The translations under genes were made by a program, and so were the position numbers. 64,000 nt of DNA from Sphaerisporangium krabiense (GTDB lineage Bacteria; Actinomycetota; Actinomycetes; Streptosporangiales; Streptosporangiaceae), in the NCBI RefSeq assembly GCF_014200435.1, contig NZ_JACHBR010000002.1, positions 362,501-426,500 of the forward strand. The letters run 5' to 3'. How positions within the stretch are numbered: the first letter of the stretch is position 1; every line of letters begins with the position of its first letter. The notes beneath the pieces were generated by a model. The model was given only the letters and a program-made list of their open reading frames with translations. It made no database searches and was not told where the DNA came from. Below, piece after piece: positions 50,996-59,629 of this stretch.

Positions 50996-52423
50996 GTGCG
51001 GCAGCTCAGCGCGCTCGACGCGCAGTTCCTCAACTTCGAGAGCGAGACGAACGTCGCGAACGTCGCCGGGCTGTCGATCCTCGACGGCGAGGTGTCCCGC
51101 GACGACCTGCTGAAGCTCGTCGAGGAGCGCTCGGCCCTGGTGCCGCAGCTACGGCAGCGGCTCGTGCCGGTGCCGCTCGGCCTCGACCATCCCTACTGGG
51201 CGCAGGACGAGGCCCTCGACCTGGACTACCACGTGCGCGAGATCGCCCTGCCCGCGCCCGGCAGCGACCGTCAGCTCGCCGCGCAGGTCGCGCGGCTGCA
51301 CGCCCGGCTCCTCGACCGCCACCGTCCGCTGTGGGAGATGTACCTCATCCACGGCCTGACCGGCGGCCGTACGGCGCTCTACACCAAGATGCACCACGCG
51401 GCGATCGACGGCATGGGCGGCGCCGACGTGCTGGCCGCGTTCATGGACATCGAACCGGACCCGCCGCGCCGCGAGCCCGAGCACCCCGTGGAGCCCGACC
51501 GCGCCCCCGAGGCGGCCGAGATGGTCGTCAGGACCGCCGCCCGGCTGGCCGCCAACCCCGCCTACCTGCTCCGGTTCCTGGTCGAGGCCGTCCCGCACCT
51601 CGACGAGATCCCGATCGTCTCCCGGCTGCCCGGCGCCGTCCCCGTCTCCCGCGCGATCCGCGGGCTGAGCGCGTGGCTGCGCGGCGCCGAGGAGGAGGTG
51701 CCCGAGCTGCCCCGGCTCGCGGTGCCGCGCACGCCCTTCAACGGGCCGGTGTCCGCGCACCGCCGCTTCGCCTTCACCCAGCTCCCGCTGGACGAGATCA
51801 AGCAGGTCAAGAACGCCTTCGGGTACACCGTCAACGACGTGGTGATGACGCTGGTCGCGACCGCCGTGCGCCGCTGGCTGGCCGACCACGACGCGCTGCC
51901 GGACGAGCCGCTGGTGGCGGGGGTGCCGTTCTCCCTGCGCGAGGACCCCCGGGCGCCGGGCAACCAGGTCACCCTCATGATCACCTCGCTGGACACCCAG
52001 GTCGCCGACCCGCGTGAGCGGCTGCGCGCCGTCCACGAGGCGATGGGACGGATCAAGGACCGCTTCAACCTGGCTCCCGCCCGCTGGCTGCGCACGCTGA
52101 GCGAGAGCATGCCCGCCGCGCTCACCGGCCTCGCCCACCGGGCGGCGTTCGGCCTGGCCGCGCAGACGACCCCGGCCGTCAACCTGATGGTCTCCAACGT
52201 GCCGGGCCCGCAGATCCCGCTGTACGTGTGCGGCCGGCGGCTGCTCGCCCAGTACCCCGTCTCCGTGATCTCCGACGCGAGCGGCGGCGTCAACATCACC
52301 GCCTTCTCCTACGACGGGCGCGTGGACGTCGGCGTCATCGCCTGCCGGGCCATGGTGCCCGACGTCTGGTCGCTCGCCGCCTACCTGCACGAGGCGCTGG
52401 AGGAGCTGAAGGCCCTGAGCTGA
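50996..52423 (+). CDS. WS/DGAT-type O-acyltransferase
   Basis: 475 residues of the wax ester synthase/diacylglycerol acyltransferase family. The catalytic motif is HHAAIDGMGGAD in YTKMHHAAIDGMGGADVLAA near residue 135. Other signatures are MRQLSALDAQFLNFES at the start, HRPLWEMYLIHGL near 110, NDVVMTLVATAVRRWL near 280 and NLMVSNVPGPQIPLYVCGRR near 400. These enzymes esterify acyl-CoA to alcohols or diacylglycerol; the fold is related to condensation domains. AGGAGG precedes the GTG at 7 nt. Divergent from the small proteins and phosphopantetheinyl transferase across operator copy 2. It could belong to storage lipid metabolism or to acylation of the cluster product. Confidence 0.85.
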   Translation: MRQLSALDAQFLNFESETNVANVAGLSILDGEVSRDDLLKLVEERSALVPQLRQRLVPVPLGLDHPYWAQDEALDLDYHVREIALPAPGSDRQLAAQVARLHARLLDRHRPLWEMYLIHGLTGGRTALYTKMHHAAIDGMGGADVLAAFMDIEPDPPRREPEHPVEPDRAPEAAEMVVRTAARLAANPAYLLRFLVEAVPHLDEIPIVSRLPGAVPVSRAIRGLSAWLRGAEEEVPELPRLAVPRTPFNGPVSAHRRFAFTQLPLDEIKQVKNAFGYTVNDVVMTLVATAVRRWLADHDALPDEPLVAGVPFSLREDPRAPGNQVTLMITSLDTQVADPRERLRAVHEAMGRIKDRFNLAPARWLRTLSESMPAALTGLAHRAAFGLAAQTTPAVNLMVSNVPGPQIPLYVCGRRLLAQYPVSVISDASGGVNITAFSYDGRVDVGVIACRAMVPDVWSLAAYLHEALEELKALS

Positions 52424-52447
52424 CCGGCGGGCCCCAGGGGGACCGGC

Positions 52448-52744
52448 TCAGTGGGCCAGGCCGAGCAGCAGCTCGGTCCACAGGTGGTCGGCCTCGCGGT
52501 ACCGCATGCGCGCGGTCTCGTGGTTCTGCCCGGTCTGCTTGTCCGAGCGCCGGACGTACGCGAGGCCGCCGCCCACCACCAGGTAGTACACGCGCGTCCG
52601 GCACTCGCACGTCCACCGCAGGATGCGCCGCCGGCTCTCGGCGTTCATGGGCGCGTGCCAGGCGACGCGCCGGCAGTCCTCACGGGGCTTCGGGACGTGC
52701 GGGCCGTGGTCGGCGTGCCCCGAGGACGAGGTCAGCGCCGTCAA
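52448..52744 (-). CDS. Small hypothetical protein, coupled to its neighbour
   Basis: 98 residues from a TTG whose bases overlap the stop of the preceding gene (TTGA). Conserved-looking features are CRRVAWHAP, ESRRRILRWTCECRTRVYYL and VRRSDKQTGQNHETARMRYR, with a CxC pair. It resembles short Streptomyces and Actinomadura proteins found near GntR or XRE regulators, none with a known role. If the TTG is wrong, ATG at the MNAESRRR position would give a 66-residue version. Stop is 24 bp from the convergent WS/DGAT gene end. Confidence 0.5.
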   Translation of the reverse strand: MTALTSSSGHADHGPHVPKPREDCRRVAWHAPMNAESRRRILRWTCECRTRVYYLVVGGGLAYVRRSDKQTGQNHETARMRYREADHLWTELLLGLAH

Positions 52745-53079
52745 CGCGAGCCCTCCATGCGCGCGGCGATGAGGGCGGAGAGCCCCTCGGCCGTGGGGGC
52801 GTGGACCAGCCGGGCCTCCAGCCAGGGGCCGCACGCGTACCAGGTGGGGCCCGAGACCCACACGCGCCACCCCGGGTGGGCCCGGCGCAGCGCCCCGACC
52901 TCGCCCTCGACGTCCCGCCGCGCGGGCCCCGCCGGCGCCGCGCCGTGGACCACGCGCGTGACGTGCTCCCGAGGGGCGGGCGGATCGGAGGGGAGGGGAG
53001 GCTCCTCGCGGCGCGGGCGCGGGCGGCCGTGTGCGAGACGGGCACGGCAGGCGGCGTAGTAGGCGAGGGCCCCGGCCAT
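52741..53079 (-). CDS. Small hypothetical protein
   Basis: 112 residues: MAGALAYYAACRARLAHGRP, a proline- and arginine-rich middle, then RRDVEGEVGALRRAHPGWRV, WVSGPTWYACGPWLEARLVH and APTAEGLSALIAARMEGSR. The HPGWRVW...WYA pattern is a recurring one in actinomycete proteins encoded beside GntR or XRE regulators; no function is known. AGGGGG lies 5 nt before the ATG at 53079. Divergent from the GntR gene and overlapping the next small gene by 4 bp. Confidence 0.6.
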   Translation of the reverse strand: MAGALAYYAACRARLAHGRPRPRREEPPLPSDPPAPREHVTRVVHGAAPAGPARRDVEGEVGALRRAHPGWRVWVSGPTWYACGPWLEARLVHAPTAEGLSALIAARMEGSR

Positions 53080-53107
53080 CCAACCCCCTTGGCGTCTGCG
53101 GCAATCG

Positions 53108-53151
53108 GTTGACATATACGACAATGGCGAGACGATAAGGTGCGTGTCAAC
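53108..53151. promoter_or_regulatory. Promoter/operator between divergent small gene and GntR gene
   Basis: GTTGACA (53108-53114) and TGTCAAC (53145-53151) form an inverted repeat. TTGACA with GATAAG 19 bp downstream also reads as a -35/-10 pair for the GntR gene, so GntR autoregulation is plausible. Confidence 0.5.
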
Positions 53152-53180
53152 TAGATGACACCACCTGGAACCCCCGGCAG

Positions 53181-53957
53181 ATGGGACACCCGCACGTGTC
53201 TGGGCACGCCTACGAGCACATCGCGGCGGAACTGCGCGATGCGATCCTCGCCGGCGGACTCACCCCCGGCGCCCGCCTTCCCCGCCACGCCGACCTGGCC
53301 CGCCAGTACGGTGTCTCCGAGATCGTCGTGCGGCAGGCGATCGACGACCTGAAGAACGCGGGCCTCGTCGAGACGCGCGGGCGGGGCGGCACCTGGGTGC
53401 GTGAACGGCCGCCGGTGCGCCGCATCTCCTCCGAGCGGTACCTGGCCGACCTCGGCCCGCAGACCGTGCCGCAGACCTCCTTCACCCGCGACCAGGGGAT
53501 CACCTGGGAGCAGTACCGCCTGGACACCGCCTACCGGTGGATCGGCGCCGACGAGCGCCTCGCCGGGCTGTTCGGCGTCGAGACCGGCGCGCGGGTGCTC
53601 GAACGCCACTTCGTCTTCTACGCCGCCGGCGTGCCCGCGCAGGTGTCGCGGGCCTGCCTGCTGGCCGCCGACGTGGAGCGCACGCCCGTGGCCGACTCGC
53701 GCAACGAGCCCTGGCCCGGCGGCACGATCAACCAGCTCCGCACGCTCGGCATCGAGGTCGACGACATCAGGGAGTCGGTGACGACGCGCATGCCCACCCC
53801 GCAGGAGGCGCAGACGCTGCGCGTCGCGCAGGGCGTCCCGGTGTTCGCGATCACCCGCCTGATGCTCGCGGCCGGGCGCGTGGTGGAGGTCGCCGACCCG
53901 ATCGTCATCCCGGGCGACCGCGCGATCCTCGACTACAGCATCCCGCTACGGCGCTGA
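53181..53957 (+). CDS. GntR family (HutC/UTRA) transcriptional regulator
   Basis: 258 residues. The N-terminal winged HTH is YEHIAAELRDAILAGGLTPG, ARLPRHADLARQYGVSEIVV, RQAIDDLKNAGLVETRGRGG. The C-terminal UTRA ligand domain is DTAYRWIGADERLAGLFGVE, ARVLERHFVFYAAGVPAQVS, RMPTPQEAQTLRVAQGVPVF and IPGDRAILDYSIPLRR. In such regulators a small metabolite binding the UTRA domain releases DNA. It may regulate the small divergent genes and itself through the TTGACA dyad. ATG 53181 has a weak GGCAG site, and a start at 53155 in another frame is not coding. Confidence 0.87.
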   Translation: MGHPHVSGHAYEHIAAELRDAILAGGLTPGARLPRHADLARQYGVSEIVVRQAIDDLKNAGLVETRGRGGTWVRERPPVRRISSERYLADLGPQTVPQTSFTRDQGITWEQYRLDTAYRWIGADERLAGLFGVETGARVLERHFVFYAAGVPAQVSRACLLAADVERTPVADSRNEPWPGGTINQLRTLGIEVDDIRESVTTRMPTPQEAQTLRVAQGVPVFAITRLMLAAGRVVEVADPIVIPGDRAILDYSIPLRR

Positions 53958-54067
53958 GGTCCGCCGCCCGCGACGGCGGGGACGCCCCCGCGGCCCGATC
54001 CTGGGGATGGGGTGAGAAAGAGGTCGGGCGCGCTGTCGTGACGGGGGGCGCGTCGTAGAGTTCGGCC

Positions 54068-55624
54068 ATGGAGTACACGCGGTTCGCCGGGTTAGGCATG
54101 GTTTGTACCATCGACCACCTGGCCACGACGGCCGGGGTGACCATGCTCGGCCGCGGCGGCTCCGCGGCCGACGCCGCCATCGCCGCCAACGCGGTGCTCG
54201 CCGTGACCGCTCCCCACGCCTGCGGCCTGGGCGGAGACCTGTTCGCGCTCGTCCACGACGGCGCGGGCCCGCCGCGCACCCTCAACGCGTCCGGCCGCGC
54301 CGGGTCCGGGGCCGACCCCGACCGGCTGCGCGCCGAGGGGCACGAGCGCATGCCGTTCAAGAAGGACATCAGGTCGGTGCCCGTGCCCGGCTGCGCCGAC
54401 GGGTGGGTCGCCCTGCACGGCCGCTACGGCCGTCTCCCGCTGGAGGAGATCCTCGCCCCGGCCGTGCGCTACGCCGAGTCCGGGTTCCCCGCCTCGCCGC
54501 TGCTCGCCCCGGCGGCGGCCGCGCTGCCGGGCGTGGACGGCCCCGTGGCGCCGGGCGCGCCGCTGCGGCGGCCCGGTGTCGGCCGCGCCCTCGCCGCCCT
54601 CGGCGCCGACGGCCGCGACGGCTTCTACCTCGGCGAGTTCGGCGCGGGCCTGCTGGCGCTCGGCCGCGACCCCGAGGCCGGCGGCACCGCCGCGGGGGAG
54701 TACTCCGAGGCCGACCTCGCCCGCGTGAACGCCGACTGGGTGGAGCCGGTCGGCGTCCACGCCTTCGGGCACGACGTGTGGACGGTGCCGCCGAACTCGC
54801 AGGGATACCTGCTGCCGCTCGCGCTGGCCATCGCCGAGGGCCTCGGGCTGCCCGCCGCGCCCGGCGACCCGCTGTGGGCGCACCTGCTGGCCGAGTCCGC
54901 GCGGGCCGCCGGGCACGACCGGCTCGACGTGCTCTTCGAGGGCGCCCCGGTGGACGGCGTGCTGGCCACGGCGAACGAGCGCCGCGCGGGTATCGACCCC
55001 GCGCGCAGGTCGCGGCTGCGCCACCTGGTCGCGCCGGGCGACACGACGTACCTGTGCGCCGTGGACGCCGAGGGCATGGGCGTGTCGCTCATCCAGTCCA
55101 ACGCGGCCGGGTTCGGCAGCATGCTCTTCGAACCGGCGACCGGGATCAACCTGCACAACCGGGGCCTGGGGTTCTGCCTGACCCCCGGCCATCCCGCCGA
55201 GTACGGCCCCGGCCGCCGTCCCCCGCACACGCTGGCCCCCGCGCTGGTGACCCGGCCGGACGGGTCGCTGCGCGCGGTGCTCGGCACCATGGGCGGCGAC
55301 TCCCAGCCCCAGATCCTGCTCCAGGTGCTCGCGCGCCTGCTGGTCTCCGGGCAGACGCCCGGCGAGGCGATCGCCGCCCCCCGCTGGCGGCTCGGCCCGG
55401 GGGAGAGCGGTTTCGACGCCTGGGCCGACCCGGACGAGGCGACGCTCGACATCGAGGAGGGCGCCCCATGGGCGGAGGGGCTGCGCGAGCGCGGCCACGA
55501 CGTCCGGCGCCTGCCCTACGGCGGCGCCTTCGGACATGCCCACCTCATCGACATACGCCCCGACGGCACCCTCGCGGGCGCCGCCGACCCCAGAGCGCTC
55601 ATCTCCAGCGCCGGCGGCCTCTGA
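54068..55624 (+). CDS. Gamma-glutamyltransferase family protein
   Basis: 518 residues of the Ntn-hydrolase GGT family. The large-subunit part has TAGVTMLGRGGSAADAAIAA, APHACGLGGDLFALVHDGAG, VPVPGCADGWVALHGRYGRL and TVPPNSQGYLLPLALAIAEG. The autocleavage threonine is in PGDTTYLCAVDAEGMGVSLI, followed by FGSMLFEPATGINLHNRGLG and GTMGGDSQPQILLQVLARLL. No signal peptide is evident, so it is likely cytoplasmic, acting on glutathione-like, mycothiol-derived or other gamma-glutamyl or acyl amides. It stands alone; a promoter is not obvious and a terminator lies far downstream. Confidence 0.87.
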   Translation: MEYTRFAGLGMVCTIDHLATTAGVTMLGRGGSAADAAIAANAVLAVTAPHACGLGGDLFALVHDGAGPPRTLNASGRAGSGADPDRLRAEGHERMPFKKDIRSVPVPGCADGWVALHGRYGRLPLEEILAPAVRYAESGFPASPLLAPAAAALPGVDGPVAPGAPLRRPGVGRALAALGADGRDGFYLGEFGAGLLALGRDPEAGGTAAGEYSEADLARVNADWVEPVGVHAFGHDVWTVPPNSQGYLLPLALAIAEGLGLPAAPGDPLWAHLLAESARAAGHDRLDVLFEGAPVDGVLATANERRAGIDPARRSRLRHLVAPGDTTYLCAVDAEGMGVSLIQSNAAGFGSMLFEPATGINLHNRGLGFCLTPGHPAEYGPGRRPPHTLAPALVTRPDGSLRAVLGTMGGDSQPQILLQVLARLLVSGQTPGEAIAAPRWRLGPGESGFDAWADPDEATLDIEEGAPWAEGLRERGHDVRRLPYGGAFGHAHLIDIRPDGTLAGAADPRALISSAGGL

Positions 55625-55794
55625 CCCCCGGCGGCGTGCCGCTGCCCCCCGCGCACTCCGGCCGTGCGGGAGAGCGTGGTACAGCGCCGGGGCCGTGAGG
55701 CGGGGTGGGCTCAGGGCTTCGGGGGCGTGGCCGGAAAAAATACGGCGGGGCGGGAACATCTGCCGCGAGGGCGTGGTTACATTACTCGTGGCTG

Positions 55795-55939
55795 ATGTGT
55801 CTGGTGTCCCCGGGCCTCAACTATCGCCTTCGCGGACTACCGTTCGGCTGGAGCCGCGTTGAGCTTTTCGCCGAGAGGCGACCCGCACATCGGCCCACTA
55901 CGTGGGGGCCCCGCCCGGGATTCTTTCCCGGGCGGGGCC
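55795..55939 (+). ncRNA. Candidate structured RNA with terminator
   Basis: Four stacked helices in 130 nt: CTCAAC (55816-55821) with GTTGAG (55858-55863), enclosing GCGG / CCGC; TCGCC-GAGA-GGCGA (55868-55881); CCCAC-TAC-GTGGG (55894-55906); and the 14-bp terminator stem (55907-55939). A TACATT hexamer at 55778-55783 could be its -10. I do not recognise an Rfam family. Chance is less likely because the helices abut each other. Confidence 0.4.
55907..55939. terminator. Strong hairpin terminator
   Basis: Arms 55907-55920 and 55926-55939 pair perfectly over 14 bp with a TTCTT loop. It could end the candidate RNA on the plus strand, or transcription from the SDR gene on the minus strand. Confidence 0.75.
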
Positions 55940-56132
55940 TTCGCGTGTCACCGGCGCACTCGGGCGGTTTCCGCGCACCCGGTTGAGGGTGTTGAGGTGA
56001 TTCTCGGTATGTATAGGTAGTTGCCACCGTGTTCAGGCGTGTTTCAGTACCTTTCAGCGGTTCTTAGGCTGTTCGTGCTGATTTCAGTGCAACCGGGTGG
56101 TTTCCTGGGTGTCCAGGTGGTTCTTGGCCTGT

Positions 56133-56852
56133 TCAGGCGAGGGAGACCAGGCGGGCGCCGCCGTCGGTCTCCAGAACGGTGCCGGTCACGTTGGGGTTGG
56201 TCGCCGCGAGGACGACCGCCTCGGCGACGTCGTCGGCGGTGGCGATGCGGCGGGTGGGCAGCAGCCCGGCCGCGTGCGCGAAGTACGCCCGCCGCGCGTC
56301 CTCGGGCATCCCGTCCCACCAGGGCGTGTCCACCAGGCCGGGGGAGACGGCGTTCACCCGGATCGGGGCCAGCTCGACGGCCAGCGGCCTGACGAGCGAC
56401 TCCACCGCGCCGTTCAGCGCCGCGAGCCCCGCCGTCCCGGGCATGGCCATGCGGGCGCTGCTCGCACTGATCAAGGTGATCGAGCCATCGGGCGCCAGGC
56501 GCGGCAGGGCGGCCTTGAGGGTGGTGAGCTGTGCCCAGAACTTGGCGTCGAAGCCCCGGCGCAGGGCGTCCAGGTCGAGCTCGGCGATCGGGCCCATCCC
56601 CTCCCCGCCGGACAGGCTCAGGATCAGCCAGTCCACCGTGCCCAGCTCGCCGAGCAGCTCCGTCACCTGGGCGGCGTCCCCGCCGTCCGCCTGATGCACG
56701 GCGATCTTGGGGTCGCTCGCCGCGACGGCGTCGAGCCGGTCCCGGCTCCGGCCCGCGACGTGGACCTGCGCGCCCAGCGCGTGCAGCCGCCGTGCCGTGG
56801 CCAGCCCGATCCCGGACGTCCCGCCCACGATCAGCGCGGTCTTCTCGGTCAT
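56133..56852 (-). CDS. SDR-family protein with atypical active site
   Basis: About 239 residues. The cofactor motif GGTSGIGLATARRLH is normal, with D in HVAGRSRDRLDAV, LILSLSGGEGMG replacing NNAG and active-site serine region ITLISASSARM. The catalytic YxxxK is replaced: GTAGLAALNGAVESL aligns with Y-x-x-S-K-A-A, giving L and N where Y and K are expected. The C-terminal RVNAVSPGLVDTPWW and GTVLETDGGARLV are typical SDR. It may have lost reductase activity or use other residues. GGAG supports the ATG at 56852. Divergent from a TetR gene, which likely controls it. Confidence 0.8.
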   Translation of the reverse strand: MTEKTALIVGGTSGIGLATARRLHALGAQVHVAGRSRDRLDAVAASDPKIAVHQADGGDAAQVTELLGELGTVDWLILSLSGGEGMGPIAELDLDALRRGFDAKFWAQLTTLKAALPRLAPDGSITLISASSARMAMPGTAGLAALNGAVESLVRPLAVELAPIRVNAVSPGLVDTPWWDGMPEDARRAYFAHAAGLLPTRRIATADDVAEAVVLAATNPNVTGTVLETDGGARLVSLA

Positions 56853-56906
56853 CCTCACGCTCCAAATCGAACCGTATCGTCTCGAATTACGCTAGCATGG
56901 GCGGCG

Positions 56907-57590
56907 ATGAACGACCACAGTGTTTTCGGCGTGCCCGGGCCACCGGTTCCGCCCGGCGATCCCGGCCGGGACGCCGCCGCATTGCGTGCGGTCGGGGCCG
57001 GTGCGGGCGCGCCGGAGGGGCGGCCCGGCCGTCCGGGGCGCAGGCGCAGCGACGACAGCCGGCGGGCGATCCTCGCCGCCGCGTTCGAGATCGTGAGCGA
57101 GGTCGGGTACGCCCGCCTCACCGTCGAGGGCATCGCCGCCCGTGCCGGGTGCGGCAAACAGACGATCTACCGGTGGTGGCCGGCCAAGGCCGACGTGCTG
57201 CTCGACGCGCTCGCGGAACAGGCCGACCTGCACGTTCCCCTGACCGACACCGGAAGCTACGCGGGCGACCTGCGCGCCTTCCTCGCCGCCTCCTTCGCGC
57301 TCGGCGGTTCCCGCGAGGTCGCCGGCGTGCTGCGGGCTCTCATGGCCGAGGCCCAGATCGACCAGGACTTCGGCGCGCGCTTCCGTGCCGCCTTCCTTCG
57401 GCGCCGCCGCGAGGCGCTCGGCGTCATCCTGGACCGGGCCCGCACGCGGGGCGACCTGCCCGCCGCTCCGCCGCCCGGCACCGTCGCCGACATCGTCTTC
57501 GGCACGCTGTGGTACCGGCTGCTCGCCACCCGCGAACCCCTGGACGAGGCCCTGATCGGGGACCTCGTGGGTGTCCTGACGGCGGCGTGA
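56907..57590 (+). CDS. TetR family transcriptional regulator
   Basis: 227 residues. The first 45 residues are proline/glycine/arginine-rich, followed by the HTH: SRRAILAAAFEIVSEVGYAR, LTVEGIAARAGCGKQTIYRW and WPAKADVLLDALAEQ. The C-terminal part is the TetR_C-type helical domain (REVAGVLRALMAEAQIDQDF, FGTLWYRLLATREPLDEALI). The TIYRWWPAKADVL motif marks the AcrR/TetR_C_11-like branch. It is divergent from the SDR gene, with TCGAA repeated in the 54-bp gap, so it probably controls that gene and its own expression. Confidence 0.86.
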   Translation: MNDHSVFGVPGPPVPPGDPGRDAAALRAVGAGAGAPEGRPGRPGRRRSDDSRRAILAAAFEIVSEVGYARLTVEGIAARAGCGKQTIYRWWPAKADVLLDALAEQADLHVPLTDTGSYAGDLRAFLAASFALGGSREVAGVLRALMAEAQIDQDFGARFRAAFLRRRREALGVILDRARTRGDLPAAPPPGTVADIVFGTLWYRLLATREPLDEALIGDLVGVLTAA

Positions 57591-57693
57591 GGAAGCCCTC
57601 GCCGAGCACCGTGCCACCCGGCGAGGGCCTTGGTCTCACGGACGCGCCCGGCGCGCCGATCACGGCCGGGCGCGGTCCCTTTCTCGCGCGGGG

Positions 57694-58128
57694 TCAGGCT
57701 CCCGCGTACACCCGGTGGATGAACTCCGCGAGCTGCTCGTCCGGAAGCTCCTTGGCCAGGTCCGCCTCGCTGATCATGCCGACCAGGCGGTGGTTCTCCA
57801 CGACCGGCACCCGCTTGATCTGGTGCTCGGTCATCGTCACCAGCGTCTCCTCGATGCTGGCCTCGCCGTCGATCCAGACCAGGCCCGCGGCCATCTCGCC
57901 CACGGTCGTCTGGTCCAGATCCTTGCCTTCGGCGTCGCACTTCACGACGATGTCGCGGTCGGTGATGATCCCCTTGAGCCGGTCGTTCTCCCCGCAGATC
58001 GGCAGTGCGCCGACGCTCAGGTCGCGCATCATGCGGGCCGCCGAGCGCACGCTGTCGTGCTCGCCGACGCACTGGGCCCCCGGATGCATCACGTCGTGTG
58101 CCCTTTTCTCGGCGCTGGGTGTGCTCAT
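57694..58128 (-). CDS. Tandem CBS-domain protein
   Basis: 144 residues with two CBS domains: DVMHPGAQCVGEHDSVRSAA, MMRDLSVGALPICGENDRLK, GIITDRDIVVKCDAEGKDL and then VGEMAAGLVWIDGEASIEET, LVTMTEHQIKRVPVVENHRL, VGMISEADLAKELPDE. The pair forms one Bateman module that binds adenosyl nucleotides such as AMP, ATP or SAM. Stand-alone actinobacterial members are linked with stress or dormancy responses. AAGGGG precedes the ATG. It stands alone in this window; targets are unknown. Confidence 0.85.
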   Translation of the reverse strand: MSTPSAEKRAHDVMHPGAQCVGEHDSVRSAARMMRDLSVGALPICGENDRLKGIITDRDIVVKCDAEGKDLDQTTVGEMAAGLVWIDGEASIEETLVTMTEHQIKRVPVVENHRLVGMISEADLAKELPDEQLAEFIHRVYAGA

Positions 58129-58213
58129 GGCTACCCCTTGAGTCGATGGTCCGGTCCAGAGCTACATACCCGGAATGTCGATATTTGGGGCTAATGTTCC
58201 GTTCAAACCTCTC

Positions 58214-59629
58214 TCACCGTACGAAGACCGGCGGCACCCGGTCCCGCCACGGCATGGCCTCCTCCAGGAGGGCGGCGACCCGGAACAGCAGGTCCTCACG
58301 GCCGTACGGGGCCACGATCTGGACGCCGACCGGCAGGCCGCCCTGGCTCTGTCCGAGCGGCAGGCTGATCGCCGGCTGCCCGGTGACGTTGAACAGCGCG
58401 GTGAAGGGGCCGTAGGCGAACATCGACTCCTGCCAGCTTCGGAAGGTGTGCCCGGGATCGTCGTAGCGCAGCGTGCCGTGCGGCGCGGGGAGTCCCGCCA
58501 GCGTGGGGGTGACCAGCAGGTCGTACCGGGTGAAGAACGCCCACACCGACCGGCTCAGCCGGTTCTGCGCGTCGAACGCGGCCGCCAGGTCGAGCGCGGT
58601 CATCCGCCCGGCCTCCTCCAGCAGGCGCCGCGTGACCGCCTCCAGCAGGGCCGGGTCCGGTCGCCGGGGGGCGTTCAGCAGCGGCGCCGCCGTGGAGATC
58701 ACTCCGAACGGCACGGTGACGCCGAGCACGTCCTCCCAGTCGAGGGCGGGCGTCGCCTCGCCGATCTCGTGGCCCATGCGCGCCAGCACGCCGCACACCT
58801 CGACCGCCACCACGGCCACCTCGGGGTCCACGGGCACGCCGGACCAGGCGCGGGTCGTCACCGCCACGCGCAGCCTGCCCGGGTCCGCGCCCACCTCCTC
58901 GGCGTAGGGGCGTGCCGGGGGAGGGGCGGTGTACTTGTCGCCCACCCCCGGCCCCTGGAGGGCGTCCAGCAAGCGGGCCGAGTCGCGCACCGTCCGGGTG
59001 AGCGCGGACTCGCACGCCATGCCGAAGAACGCCTCGCCGATGTCGGGGCCGCACGGCGTGCGCCCGCGGCTCGGCTTCAGGCCCACCAGGCCGCAGCACG
59101 ACGCCGGGACGCGCACCGAGCCCGCCCCGTCGTTGCCGTGCGCCACGGGGACGGCGCCCGCGGCGACCAGCGCGGCGGCGCCCCCGCTCGAACCGCCCAC
59201 GCCGCGCGTCAGGTCCCACGGGTTGCGGGTGGGGCCGTACCTGACCGGCTCGGTGGAGAAGCTCAGGCCCATCTCGGGGACGGTGGTCACTCCCAGGGTC
59301 GCCAGACCGGCCGCCCGGAACCGGCCCATCACGTCGCTGTCGTGCCGGGCCGTGACGCCGCGCAGGGCACGGCTGCCCAGGGAGAACGGCACGCCCTCCG
59401 CCATCGGCGCGCTGTCCTTGATCAGAAACGGCACCCCGGCGAACGGCCCGTCCGGCGAACCGGCGAGCGCCTCGGCGAACAACGGCAGCGCCAGCCCGTT
59501 GACCTCGGAGTTCACCGACTCCAAAGCCTCCCGCGCCGCCTCTTCGACCTCTGCCCGCCCCACCTCTCCCACCCGCAACGCCCTGGCGAGCCCCGTGGCG
59601 TCGAACTCCGCGTACTCCTGCGGCTTCAC
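58214..59629 (-). CDS. Amidase (amidase-signature family)
   Basis: 471 residues. The Ser-cisSer-Lys triad is set by lysine in GVPFLIKDSAPM near 70, the Gly/Ser-rich loop GVGGSSGGAAALVAAGAVPV near 145 and serine in GNDGAGSVRVPASCCGLVGL near 170. FNVTGQPAISLPLG near 430 is the usual C-terminal signature. It hydrolyses a carboxylic amide, with substrate not predictable; the arrangement suits aryl- or alkyl-amidases and 6-aminohexanoate-cyclic-dimer-hydrolase-like enzymes. The GTG follows AGGAGG at 5 nt. It is monocistronic, with no nearby transporter. Confidence 0.85.
   Translation of the reverse strand: MKPQEYAEFDATGLARALRVGEVGRAEVEEAAREALESVNSEVNGLALPLFAEALAGSPDGPFAGVPFLIKDSAPMAEGVPFSLGSRALRGVTARHDSDVMGRFRAAGLATLGVTTVPEMGLSFSTEPVRYGPTRNPWDLTRGVGGSSGGAAALVAAGAVPVAHGNDGAGSVRVPASCCGLVGLKPSRGRTPCGPDIGEAFFGMACESALTRTVRDSARLLDALQGPGVGDKYTAPPPARPYAEEVGADPGRLRVAVTTRAWSGVPVDPEVAVVAVEVCGVLARMGHEIGEATPALDWEDVLGVTVPFGVISTAAPLLNAPRRPDPALLEAVTRRLLEEAGRMTALDLAAAFDAQNRLSRSVWAFFTRYDLLVTPTLAGLPAPHGTLRYDDPGHTFRSWQESMFAYGPFTALFNVTGQPAISLPLGQSQGGLPVGVQIVAPYGREDLLFRVAALLEEAMPWRDRVPPVFVR

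Larger units (their letters stand above)
55625..56132. other. Intergenic region with hairpins and a pyrimidine-rich repeat zone
   Basis: About 500 bases between GGT and SDR genes with no supported gene. The middle holds the candidate structured RNA (55795-55939). From 55985 to 56140 the sequence is unusually T/G-rich; TGTTCAGGCG occurs twice (56030-56039 and 56130-56139) and TTTCAG recurs at 56042, 56052 and about 56082. Confidence 0.55.

Noticed and set aside
54092..55759. Long open frame antisense to the gamma-glutamyltransferase gene
   Set aside because: The plus-strand protein has a full set of GGT motifs; the antisense frame is low complexity.
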